Source: JAICJC01 sp963709425
GTDB taxonomy: Bacteria; Actinomycetota; Thermoleophilia; Gaiellales; JAICJC01
Reading direction: 5' to 3'
Length of the DNA: 64,000 nt
Assembly (NCBI GenBank): GCA_963709425.1
Contig: CAVPWG010000005.1
Span: 806,001-870,000 of the forward strand
The position numbers and the translations under genes are program-made. How positions within the stretch are numbered: position 1 is the stretch's first letter; the number at the start of each line of letters is the position of its first letter. Positions 54,114 to 61,750 of this stretch are shown here, piece by piece. Below the pieces are notes generated by a model that saw only the letters and a program-made list of their open reading frames with translations, did no database searches and had not been told where the DNA came from.

Positions 54114-55280
54114 ATGCGACTCGCGGGGCACTACGAGCGGCTGGGCACAGAGCGCGCCTTCGAGGTCCTCGCGCGGGCCAGGGCGCTCGAGGCACAGGGC
54201 CGGAACATCGTCCACCTCGAGATCGGCGAGCCCGACTTCGACACACCTCCGCACGTGGTCGAGGCCGGGGTGCGCGCGCTGCGCGAGGGCCACACCCACT
54301 ATTGCCCCGCACCGGGGCTGCCCGAGCTTCGCGATGCCGCGGCCGAGCACCTCACGCGGACGCGCGGCGTCGCCGTCGATCCCGCGCGGGTGCTTGTCGC
54401 ACCCGGGGCGAAGTGGTTCCTCTTCTTCGGCGTCCTCGCGGTCGCGGGCGAAGGCGACGAGGTGATCTACCCGAACCCCGGCTACCCGATCTACGAGTCG
54501 GCGATCAACTGGTCGGGCGCCACGGCGGTGCCGCTCCCGATCACCGAGGAGACGGGGTTCGCCTTCACCGCCGACGATCTCGCGGAGCGGCTCACGCCGC
54601 GGACGCGGATGGTCATCCTGAACTCGCCGGCGAATCCGACCGGCGGGGCGCTCGACCGCGAGCTGAACCTCCAGATCGCCCGCATCCTGGCCAATCACGA
54701 CTGCTGGATCCTGACCGACGAGGTCTATTCGGAGCTCCTGTACGAGGGCGCGCACGACTCGATCGCCGCGCACGGCCTGCTCGACCGCACGATCCTGCTC
54801 GACGGCTTCTCCAAGACGTACGCGATGACCGGGTGGCGGCTGGGGTACGCGGCGGTGCCGCCCGACCTGATCGAGCCGCTCTCGCGCTTTCTCATCAACT
54901 CGGTCGCGTGCACAGCGCCCGCCGTGCAGCTCGCCGGCGTCGCAGCGCTGACCGGGCCGCACGACGCGATCGACGCGATGGTCGCGGAGTTCGTGCGGCG
55001 GCGCGAGGTGTTGGTCGACGGGCTGAACCGGCTTCCGGGCGTCTCGTGCGTGATGCCGCGGGGCGCCTTCTACGCCTTCCCGAACGTGACCGCAACGGGC
55101 ATCGACGAGCGCACGCTCGCATCGCGGCTGCTCGACGAGGCCGGCGTGGCCGTGCTCGCCGGGACGGATTTCGGCGCCCATGGCGCGGGCCACATCCGGC
55201 TCTCGTACGCCAACTCGCTGGAGCACCTGCACGAGGCGCTGGGCCAGATGGGCGGCCTGCTCGAGGCCGTCGCGGTCTAG
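54114..55280 (+). CDS. class I/II PLP-dependent aminotransferase
   Basis: 388-residue fold-type I aminotransferase: EIGEPDFDTPPHVVEAG, YPNPGYPIYESAINWSGA, LNSPANPTGGALD, TDEVYSEL, PLP lysine in LLDGFSKTYAMTGWRLGY, and RLSYANSLEHL at the end. It resembles aspartate/aromatic aminotransferases. It follows the MttB-family gene by 18 nt with a GGAGGGAG ribosome binding site, suggesting that it handles the amino acid left after demethylation. Substrate inferred only. Confidence 0.9.
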   Translation: MRLAGHYERLGTERAFEVLARARALEAQGRNIVHLEIGEPDFDTPPHVVEAGVRALREGHTHYCPAPGLPELRDAAAEHLTRTRGVAVDPARVLVAPGAKWFLFFGVLAVAGEGDEVIYPNPGYPIYESAINWSGATAVPLPITEETGFAFTADDLAERLTPRTRMVILNSPANPTGGALDRELNLQIARILANHDCWILTDEVYSELLYEGAHDSIAAHGLLDRTILLDGFSKTYAMTGWRLGYAAVPPDLIEPLSRFLINSVACTAPAVQLAGVAALTGPHDAIDAMVAEFVRRREVLVDGLNRLPGVSCVMPRGAFYAFPNVTATGIDERTLASRLLDEAGVAVLAGTDFGAHGAGHIRLSYANSLEHLHEALGQMGGLLEAVAV

Positions 55281-55283
55281 CCG

Positions 55284-56246
55284 GTGGCGGCGTCGATCGT
55301 CGTCACGAGGCGGATCCCCGAGCCGGCGATCGAGCTCCTCCACTCGGCCGGAGACGTCTGGCTCTCGCCTCACGACCGGCCGCTTGCGGCCGGCGAGCTG
55401 CACGAGGCGGTGGCCGGCGCCGACGGCGTGGTGACGCTGCTCCACGACCGGGTTGACGACGCGTTCCTGGATGCCGCCGGCGCGGGCCTCCGCGTCGTCG
55501 CGAACGCCGCGGTGGGCTACGACAACATCGACGTGCCGGCGTGTGCCCGGCGGGGCGTCGTCGTGACGAACACGCCGGGCGTCCTGACCGAGGCCACGGC
55601 CGACCTCGCGTTCGCGCTCATCCTGATGGCGACCCGGCGACTGGGCGAGGGCGAGCGGCTCATCCGGGCCCAGACCCCATGGTCGTGGAGCATGTTCTTC
55701 ATGCTCGGAACGGGGATCCAGGGCAAGACGCTCGGCATCGTCGGGCTCGGGAAGATCGGCCAGGCGACCGCGCGCCGGGCGCGCGCATTCGGGATGCAGA
55801 TCGCCTACTCGGGACGACGGCGCGCTGCGGCCGAGGTCGAGGCGGAGCTCGAGGCGCGCTTCGTCACGCTCGAGGAGCTGCTGGGGAGCGCCGACGTCGT
55901 CTCGCTCCATTGTCCCCTCAGCGCCGAGACGCACCATCTGATCGATGCGGCCGCGCTGGCCGGGATGAGGCCGTCGGCGTTCCTCGTCAACACGACCCGG
56001 GGGCCGGTCGTCGACGAGGCGGCGCTCGCCGCGGCCCTGCGTTCCGGCGCGATCTCGGGGGCGGGGCTCGACGTCTTCGAGCGCGAGCCAGACGTGCATC
56101 CCGACCTGCTCGGCCTCGAGAACGCCGTCCTCATCCCCCACCTCGGGTCGGCGACCGTCGAGACCCGGACGGCGATGGGCGTGCTCGCGGCGCGGAATGT
56201 CGTCGCGGTTCTCGGCGGCGATCCGGCCGTTACGCCCGTGGCCTGA
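55284..56246 (+). CDS. D-2-hydroxyacid dehydrogenase (glyoxylate reductase/hydroxypyruvate reductase type)
   Basis: 320 residues: NAAVGYDNIDVPACARRGVVVTNTPGVL, NAD loop GIVGLGKIGQATARRARAFG, catalytic Arg in NTTRGPVVDEAALAAAL, Glu in GLDVFEREPDVHP and His in IPHLGSATVETR. It reduces glyoxylate or hydroxypyruvate (or the reverse). It starts at a GTG 3 nt after the aminotransferase stop, so the pair could turn an amino acid into its 2-oxo and then 2-hydroxy acid (for example glycine, glyoxylate, glycolate). The 3' end overlaps the transposase gene by 17 nt. Confidence 0.9.
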   Translation: MAASIVVTRRIPEPAIELLHSAGDVWLSPHDRPLAAGELHEAVAGADGVVTLLHDRVDDAFLDAAGAGLRVVANAAVGYDNIDVPACARRGVVVTNTPGVLTEATADLAFALILMATRRLGEGERLIRAQTPWSWSMFFMLGTGIQGKTLGIVGLGKIGQATARRARAFGMQIAYSGRRRAAAEVEAELEARFVTLEELLGSADVVSLHCPLSAETHHLIDAAALAGMRPSAFLVNTTRGPVVDEAALAAALRSGAISGAGLDVFEREPDVHPDLLGLENAVLIPHLGSATVETRTAMGVLAARNVVAVLGGDPAVTPVA

Positions 56247-56838
56247 CGAGCTGGAAATTCACCCATTTCGGCGCAACAGGAGGCGGCGCGTCGGTCCCGA
56301 CGGCGACGAAGTGCCGGTAGCGGGCAACCGCCTCGTCCTCGTCTGCACCGAACCAGGCTCTCACCCGATCGATCGAGAGAAACGCTGGGCGAGGGACGAG
56401 CCCCGACGTGGCGGCATGGCTCGACCACGGCCACAGCTCAGCGGCCGCGCAGAGGCCGGCGCGAACCGGGTTCCTGGCGATGTAACGGGCGGCTTCCAGC
56501 TCGCGCCTACCGCCTCGCATGATCCACGCTCGGTAGGGCCGTTCGAGCACGTGCCCATCGCGTTCGTGGACGCGGTTGAACCGGTTCGAGTAGAGGCAGT
56601 TGATCCTGTGCATCGCGACGCCGAGGTTGGCACGAGGAGTCTCGACGAGCAGGTGATAGTGGTTCCCCATCAGGCAGTAGGCGTGGCACACCAGCCCGTC
56701 TCGGGCCGATGCGTCGGCGAGGAAGCTCAGGAACGCTCGACGATCCTCGTCATCCAGGTAGATGTCCTGATGGACGTTCCCCCTCGCGGTGACGTGGTAC
56801 AGGACCCCGGCGACTTGCGGACGGTGGTTGCGACCCAC
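56230..56838 (-). CDS. REP-associated tyrosine transposase (RAYT, Y1/HUH family)
   Basis: 202-residue single-copy Y1-type transposase: N-terminal VLYHVTARGNVHQDIYLDDEDR, HUH motif H60-Y-H62 in CLMGNHYHLLVETP, catalytic Tyr119 in AARYIARNPVRAGL, and the ending WPWSSHAA. RAYTs cut and move REP palindromes rather than themselves. It is inserted between the demethylation genes and the homocysteine methyltransferase, with a palindrome array directly upstream. GTG start. Its stop lies within the preceding convergent gene. Confidence 0.9.
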   Translation of the reverse strand: MGRNHRPQVAGVLYHVTARGNVHQDIYLDDEDRRAFLSFLADASARDGLVCHAYCLMGNHYHLLVETPRANLGVAMHRINCLYSNRFNRVHERDGHVLERPYRAWIMRGGRRELEAARYIARNPVRAGLCAAAELWPWSSHAATSGLVPRPAFLSIDRVRAWFGADEDEAVARYRHFVAVGTDAPPPVAPKWVNFQLVRPRA

Positions 56839-56911
56839 GTCGACAACGGTACGAGCGGTCGCGCTCGCACGTGTGTCACGAATCGTCGCAATCCAGACAC
56901 AGACTCAACCC

Positions 56912-57032
56912 TGGACCACGTCCAACTCGCCCTGGCACCCGATGAGGTGGACCAGGTCCAGCCGGCTCGGATCGCGCCCCGGGTGGACGTGGTCCCAACC
57001 GTTGCTGGAGGTCAGGGTGTGGACCTGGTCCA
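56912..57032. repeat. four 13-bp palindromes at exact 36-bp period upstream of the RAYT gene
   Basis: TGGACCACGTCCA (56912), TGGACCAGGTCCA (56948), TGGACGTGGTCCCA (56984) and TGGACCTGGTCCA (57020) begin exactly 36 bp apart. Units 2 and 4 are perfect palindromes with a single central base; units 1 and 3 are imperfect. The 23-bp sequences between cores are not conserved. The array fills most of the 230-bp gap between the RAYT gene and the homocysteine methyltransferase gene. Likely REP elements or binding sites of the adjacent transposase. Confidence 0.65.
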
Positions 57033-57068
57033 GACGTCTCAGAGCCGGTAGGCCGTCACGGTGGGCGT

Positions 57069-57977
57069 TCAGGAGCCGGTCGGGGCGAGGTCGAGCGCCG
57101 CGCGCATCGCGGCCACATGGGCCGGCGTCGAGCCGCAGCATGCGCCGATCACACCCACGCCGAGCTCGCGCATCCGCACCGCGTACTCGGCCATGACCTC
57201 GGGGGTGCCGTCGTAGTGGAACTCAGATCCGTGCAGCTGCGGCATGCCGGCGTTGCTCTGGGCGATCAGGTGGACGCCGGACGGTCGACACTCCGCCATC
57301 TGGGTCATCACGGGGCCGATCTCGTGCGGGCCGTTCCCGCAGTTTCCCCCGACGATGCGGGCGCCCAGCGACGCCAGGGCCTCGGCGGCGCGCTCCGGGC
57401 TCACACCCATCATCGTGTGGCCGTGGGTGTCGAAGGTGAGGGTTGCGGCGACGGGGAGATCCGGCGCGACCTCGGTAGCGGCACCCACCGCAGCTTCGAC
57501 CTCGGCCAGATCGCTCATCGTCTCGACGAGGATGACGTCCGCGCCGCCCTCGGCGAGCGCCGCGATCTGCTCGGCGAACATCGCCTTCACCTCGTCCGGT
57601 TCCACCACGCCGATGGGGGCGATCAACTCGCCGCTCGGCCCGACGTCGCCGAGCACCCAGCCGTCGAACCGGTCGGCGACCTCGCGGGCGATCCGGGTAC
57701 CGGCCAGGTTCAGCTCGCGCACGCGATCCTGGTGGCCGTGAAGTGCGAGGCGCGCGCTCGTTCCGCCGAAGGTGTTCGTCGTGACGAGCCGGGCACCGGC
57801 CTCTGCGTACTCGGTGTGGATCGCCGCGATCGTGTCGGCGTGGTCGACGTTCCACAGCTCGGCCGCGCCACCCGGCTCAATGCCCCGGGTCTGGAGCAGG
57901 GTGCCCATGGCGCCGTCGCCCAGGACGACGCCCCCGCTGTCAAGCAGCTCGAACAGCTCTTGCGATCGCCCGCTCAT
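57069..57977 (-). CDS. homocysteine S-methyltransferase family protein (BHMT/MetH N-domain type)
   Basis: 302-residue zinc methyltransferase: VVLGDGAMGTLLQTRGI, TNTFGGTSARLALHG, ILVETMSDLAEVEAAV, and zinc ligands Cys213 (GGNCGNGP) and Cys280-Cys281 (GACCGSTP). It transfers a methyl group to homocysteine to give methionine, or acts on a related thiol. No cobalamin domains are attached. It could use betaine-type donors or work with a separate corrinoid protein such as the one at 51205-51870. The start overlaps the preceding small gene (ATGA). Confidence 0.9.
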   Translation of the reverse strand: MSGRSQELFELLDSGGVVLGDGAMGTLLQTRGIEPGGAAELWNVDHADTIAAIHTEYAEAGARLVTTNTFGGTSARLALHGHQDRVRELNLAGTRIAREVADRFDGWVLGDVGPSGELIAPIGVVEPDEVKAMFAEQIAALAEGGADVILVETMSDLAEVEAAVGAATEVAPDLPVAATLTFDTHGHTMMGVSPERAAEALASLGARIVGGNCGNGPHEIGPVMTQMAECRPSGVHLIAQSNAGMPQLHGSEFHYDGTPEVMAEYAVRMRELGVGVIGACCGSTPAHVAAMRAALDLAPTGS

Positions 57978-58261
57978 CCGTCGAGCATCCCCTCGAGCCG
58001 CTCCTGGGGGTGGTCGTGATCGAGCCCGGCCGCGACGCGGCCGGCCACCTCATCGGGGCTACCCTCGGCCTCGCGCCATTCGTCGTGATGCCACTGCTCG
58101 AGGTACGCGTCGGAGCCCGCCATCCCGCGCCGCATCGCCGCGTCGTCGATCGCCTCCTGGAACCGCTGCGGAAGCTCGACCTTGGCTGTGCCGCCCGCCG
58201 CGTCGCGGGCGGTGACGAGGGACGGGATCTCGGCCCATCGGGTGACTCGGTACTCGGCCAT
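57974..58261 (-). CDS. PF13769-like 'virulence factor' small protein of C1 loci
   Basis: 95 residues (MAEYRVTRWAEIPSLVTARD, then KVELPQRFQEAIDDAAMRRGM and GSDAYLEQWHHDEWREAEG). This matches my memory of the small proteins annotated 'virulence factor' (PF13769) that sit in proteobacterial clusters with corrinoid methyltransferases and methylene-THF reductase. The name is historical and the role unknown. Coupled to the homocysteine methyltransferase by ATGA, which links this pair to the demethylation locus despite the intervening transposase. Confidence 0.75.
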   Translation of the reverse strand: MAEYRVTRWAEIPSLVTARDAAGGTAKVELPQRFQEAIDDAAMRRGMAGSDAYLEQWHHDEWREAEGSPDEVAGRVAAGLDHDHPQERLEGMLDG

Positions 58262-58272
58262 GCCGGCGAAGT

Positions 58273-59013
58273 CTACGTCGGCCCCGCAACGATCCGGTAG
58301 CCCAAATCGAGCTCCGCCAGCTCCAGCAGATCGGCGTGCCGGCGGTGCCACTCACCCGACTCGAGGTCGGCCGCCAGGCGCTCGAACGCCGGGGCCAGGG
58401 CGTCGCCGAAGTGGGCCAGGTTCGAGATGCCGGCCCGGACGACCGGATCGAGGTAGGCCTCGGGCCGCCTCCAGAACGCGCCGAAGAACCCGTCCGTGCA
58501 GTCGTGCGGCACCGGCACGGGCGTTGCCGCTGCCTCGGGGCCGATCAGCCGCCGCACGGACTCCAGCGGCGGGCAGCGGGCGATGTCCCACTCGACCGCC
58601 GCGTCCGGCAGGTACTCGCCGGAGAGCCAGAACGAGCGTGCCATGCCCGGGTCCCAGGTGAGGACGACGACCCGCCGCGCGACCCGCCGCATCTCCGCGA
58701 ACCCCCGTGCCAGATCCGGCCAGTGATGGATCGTGAGGACGGCCAGCGCGGCGTCGACGGCGCCGTCCTCGAGCGGGATCGCCTCGGCCGTCGCCTGAAC
58801 GGCGGGAGCGAGGCCATCGGGCCGTTGCGCGATCATGACGGCTGAGGGCTCCACCGCCAGCACCGTCTCCGGCGGCTCGTAGGAACCCGCTCCGGCGCCG
58901 ACGTTCACGACCGACCGCGCGCCGCTGAGCGCTCGCCGGACGGCTGCGTCTATGCGGGGATCGGGGCGGCGTGTCTCCGCGTAGGTGAGGCCGATTCGGT
59001 CGTAGACCGCCAT
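58273..59013 (-). CDS. class I SAM-dependent methyltransferase
   Basis: 246 residues: start MAVYDRIGLTYAETRRPD, SAM-binding VVNVGAGAGSYEP, acidic loop LAVEPSAVMIA, and IPLEDGAVDAALAVLTIHHW typical of UbiE-like methyltransferases. The acceptor is unknown. It lies 11 nt upstream of the PF13769-like gene on the same strand, so it is probably co-transcribed with it and the homocysteine methyltransferase. Confidence 0.87.
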   Translation of the reverse strand: MAVYDRIGLTYAETRRPDPRIDAAVRRALSGARSVVNVGAGAGSYEPPETVLAVEPSAVMIAQRPDGLAPAVQATAEAIPLEDGAVDAALAVLTIHHWPDLARGFAEMRRVARRVVVLTWDPGMARSFWLSGEYLPDAAVEWDIARCPPLESVRRLIGPEAAATPVPVPHDCTDGFFGAFWRRPEAYLDPVVRAGISNLAHFGDALAPAFERLAADLESGEWHRRHADLLELAELDLGYRIVAGPT

Positions 59014-59115
59014 CGAGCCACCCTAGCGCCGGCCGATCACGAACCGGAAGCCTCCGACCAGACCCGCTCCTCATGCGGTCGAGCACCTCGCCGCGTGACG
59101 CTCTACGCTGCCGGG

Positions 59116-59502
59116 ATGACCGAGGCGCACCAGGGCGGGTGTCTGTGCGGCGCCGTCCGCTACCGCGTCGACGGGCCGCTGCGCGAGGTGATCGTGTGCC
59201 ACTGCAGCGTCTGCCGGCGCACGCACGGAGAGCCGGCGGCGTTCACCGCCTGCCCGCGCGAGCGACTCGAGGTCGAGGACGCGCACGACCTGCGGTGGCA
59301 CGAGCACGACGGCGCGCGTCGCGGCTTCTGTGCCGTCTGCGGCTCACGCCTGTTCTGGGATCGGGGGCGATCGACGATCTCGATTGCGGCAGGGAGCGTC
59401 GACGAGCCGACCGGGCTCACGACGAGCCGCCACATCTACACGGAGTCCGCCGGCGACTGGTACGACATTCCTCCGGGCCGGCCGGCGGCGACCGCCGGGT
59501 GA
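59116..59502 (+). CDS. GFA family (CENP-V/glutathione-dependent formaldehyde-activating-like) zinc protein
   Basis: 128 residues with the two zinc sites of the GFA fold: GGCLCGAVRYRV, CHCSVCRRTHG and FCAVCGSRLFWD. Founding members were proposed to help formaldehyde react with glutathione, but most have no proven activity. Start at the ATG seven residues inside the longest frame because it begins directly before GGCLCGAV. It ends 3 nt from the convergent GGDEF/HD-GYP gene. A link to C1 metabolism from the nearby locus is only suggestive. Confidence 0.85.
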   Translation: MTEAHQGGCLCGAVRYRVDGPLREVIVCHCSVCRRTHGEPAAFTACPRERLEVEDAHDLRWHEHDGARRGFCAVCGSRLFWDRGRSTISIAAGSVDEPTGLTTSRHIYTESAGDWYDIPPGRPAATAG

Positions 59503-59505
59503 CGC

Positions 59506-61230
59506 TCAGGCCGCGGCGGAGAGGGCTCGGCCGGGGGTCGCGACCGGCAGCAGGATCTGGCGCAGCGCGGTGATGCAGCCCGGGTCGAACTGCGTCCCCG
59601 AGTGGCGCTCGAGCTCGGCGAGGGCCTCGTCGACCGGGCGCCGGGGCCGGTACGGCCGGTCGGACGTCATCGCCTCGAAGGCGTCCGCCACCATGATGAT
59701 GCGCGACTCGAGCGGGACGTCGTCGCCGCCCAGCGCGTCGGGGTAGCCGCGCCCGTCGAGGCGCTCGTGATGGTGCAGGATCCAGCCCGCCTCTTCGTAG
59801 AGCTCCGCGGCCGAGACGATGTGGGCACCCAGATCGGGGTGTGTTCGCATGACGGCCGCCTCCTCGGCGGTGAGCGCGGCGGGCTTCTGCAGGATGGCGT
59901 CGGAGATCCCGATCTTGCCGACGTCGTGCAGGAGCCCGGCGATCCGGATCCGCGCCACGCGCTCGGCGTCGAGCCCGAGCTCGCGCGCGATGAGGACGCA
60001 CAGCTCGGCGACCGTCTCGCAGTGGCTGCGCGTGTACGAGTCCTTGGCGTCGACCGCCCGCGCGAGCGCGGTGGCGAGCGTGCTCAGGTGGCGCTCGTCG
60101 GGCGGCAGGTCGATGCCGCCCGCCAACTCCATGTCGGCCGAGTACACGAGCACCTCTCGGTGTGTGCGCTTCGCCGAGATCAGCGCCAGGTCCGCTCGCC
60201 TGATCAATCCGTGCTTGTCCTCGTCGAGCCCGCGCTCGGCCACGCCCGCCGTCGCGCCCGTCACCCGCTCGCGGAGGTCCTGAGCGATGCCGAAGGCTTC
60301 GATCGCCGTTCCGCCATCCACGACGATCGCGAACTCGTCGCCGCCGATCCGAAACGCGCGGCCGTCGGGAGAAACCGTCGCCAGGGCGCGGGCGAGACCT
60401 TCGAGCAGCTCGTCTCCGGCCTGGTGCCCGCACGTGTCGTTCGTCCGCTTGAGCCCGTCGAGATCCACGATCGCAAGCGAGAAGGCGGCGCGGGCCTCGA
60501 CGAGGCCGTCGAGGCACTCGTGGAACGCGCGGTGATTGGCAAGGCCCGTCAGGCTGTCCCGCGTCGCCGCGTCCCGGAGCCGGTCGATCTCGGAGCGGCG
60601 CACGTCGTCGAGCCGGCGCTTGAAGTGCAGCACTGCGACGACCGCGCCGGTCAGGAGCAGGCCAAGGACGAACATCACAAACGTCGCTCCGAGCGCCACG
60701 CCCTGCGAGCGCCTGGCGCTGGCAAGACCCGCCGAAAGCCCGGCGCGGTGCGCTGTGGCGGCCGCATCCACCGTGTCCTCGATCCGATCGAGGTGGGGCG
60801 CCACCTCGACCCTGTTCAGGCGGTGGACGCCCACGGCGTCGAACGACTCGGCCGCCGTCATCAGGTGGCCCACGCCGATCGCGGTCGCACCGATCTGCCG
60901 GCGGAGCTCGGCGGTGAGCGCTCGGTCGCGTGCGTCGCCGTTTCGGTCGATGGCCGGAAGCGTCGCTCTGAGCGCCGTAAGCGCGGCGTTCACCCGCCGC
61001 CGGTTCGCCGGCGTGGGCTCGAGCTGGTCCTCGCGCACCGCCAGCTCGAACCGGGCGACGGCGTAGCGCGCCTGCCCGTACGCCTCACTGAGCTGGCTCT
61101 CCTGCGTCGCGTGCCCGGTCGAGGCATCGGTCGAGAGGGCCGCCCATCCGCCGAACCCGCCCAGCGCCGCGACGATCGCCATTGTGGCCGCCATGATGGC
61201 GAACCGTGTACGCCGCCCGGCGGATCGCAT
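59506..61230 (-). CDS. membrane diguanylate cyclase and HD-GYP phosphodiesterase in one protein
   Basis: 574 residues: membrane helix (FAIMAATMAIVAALGGFGGWAAL), a roughly 160-residue extracytoplasmic helical sensor, a second helix (LGATFVMFVLGLLLTGAVVAVL), a GGDEF domain (DSLTGLANHRAF, active site RIGGDEFAIV) and a C-terminal HD-GYP domain (LLHDVGKIGISDAILQKP, HHHERLDGRGYPDAL). Both catalytic motifs are complete; the RxxD inhibitory site before GGDEF is missing. It may make or break cyclic di-GMP depending on the signal. A GTG at 61251 is an alternative start. Confidence 0.9.
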   Translation of the reverse strand: MRSAGRRTRFAIMAATMAIVAALGGFGGWAALSTDASTGHATQESQLSEAYGQARYAVARFELAVREDQLEPTPANRRRVNAALTALRATLPAIDRNGDARDRALTAELRRQIGATAIGVGHLMTAAESFDAVGVHRLNRVEVAPHLDRIEDTVDAAATAHRAGLSAGLASARRSQGVALGATFVMFVLGLLLTGAVVAVLHFKRRLDDVRRSEIDRLRDAATRDSLTGLANHRAFHECLDGLVEARAAFSLAIVDLDGLKRTNDTCGHQAGDELLEGLARALATVSPDGRAFRIGGDEFAIVVDGGTAIEAFGIAQDLRERVTGATAGVAERGLDEDKHGLIRRADLALISAKRTHREVLVYSADMELAGGIDLPPDERHLSTLATALARAVDAKDSYTRSHCETVAELCVLIARELGLDAERVARIRIAGLLHDVGKIGISDAILQKPAALTAEEAAVMRTHPDLGAHIVSAAELYEEAGWILHHHERLDGRGYPDALGGDDVPLESRIIMVADAFEAMTSDRPYRPRRPVDEALAELERHSGTQFDPGCITALRQILLPVATPGRALSAAA

Positions 61231-61259
61231 CCTGGAGGACGTCGACTCCACCCCCAGCC

Positions 61260-61661
61260 TCAGCCGCAGACGTAGTACTCGATCATGACCGACTCGACGT
61301 CGGCCTGGCCCGCGCCGTCCTGCGTGACGGTCACGCGGAACTGCGTGTCGGAGATCCGCTTCGTGCTGACGCTTGCGCCGTAGTGTCCATGGTGGAAGTT
61401 CACCTGCGAGGTCACGCTGCCCGCTCTCTTCGGGAGGGTGAACAGGTACTTCGCGCGCGCCGTCCCGTTCGAGGCGCCGCAGCGAAGGACGAGATCGGTC
61501 ACGAGCGCCGCCGCCGAACACGATCCGCTGACCGTCCGCGAGCTCGTCGCGAAGCCGAGCCGTTTCTGGCCGTTGTAGTGCTTCGCCGTGAGTCCAGCAG
61601 TCGCCGGCGCCGCGCCGAGAAGGGCGACGAAGAGAACGGCTGGGGCAATGAACCGCGACAT
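61260..61661 (-). CDS. secreted hypothetical protein
   Basis: 133 residues with a signal peptide (MSRFIAPAVLFVALLGAAPATAG) and a beta-rich mature domain containing three cysteines (SGSCSAA, LRCGAS and the terminal YYVCG). No family recognised. It precedes the GGDEF/HD-GYP gene on the same strand with a 29-nt gap. Confidence 0.7.
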   Translation of the reverse strand: MSRFIAPAVLFVALLGAAPATAGLTAKHYNGQKRLGFATSSRTVSGSCSAAALVTDLVLRCGASNGTARAKYLFTLPKRAGSVTSQVNFHHGHYGASVSTKRISDTQFRVTVTQDGAGQADVESVMIEYYVCG

Positions 61662-61750
61662 GAGGACCGCCAGGGGTCGTTAACGGACGCGTCCCATCAT
61701 CGCTCTTTGCGAACAGCCCGGGCGTCCCCCGAACGGGTCAAAACACGCGC

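Noticed and set aside
52611..56141. A very long upstream extension of the IclR gene frame
   Set aside because: It runs antisense through four well-supported genes; the IclR protein begins at the ATG just before its winged helix.
56905..57060. CRISPR-like array (regular 36-bp period)
   Set aside because: Only a 13-bp palindromic core recurs and it varies between units; there are no 20+ bp identical repeats and no cas genes.
56905..57060. A 12-residue peptide repeat coded across the palindromes (LDHVQ, VDQVQ, VDVVP, VDLVQ at 12-residue steps)
   Set aside because: The reading frame has no start or context as a gene, the intervening residues are not conserved, and the pattern follows from the 36-bp DNA period.
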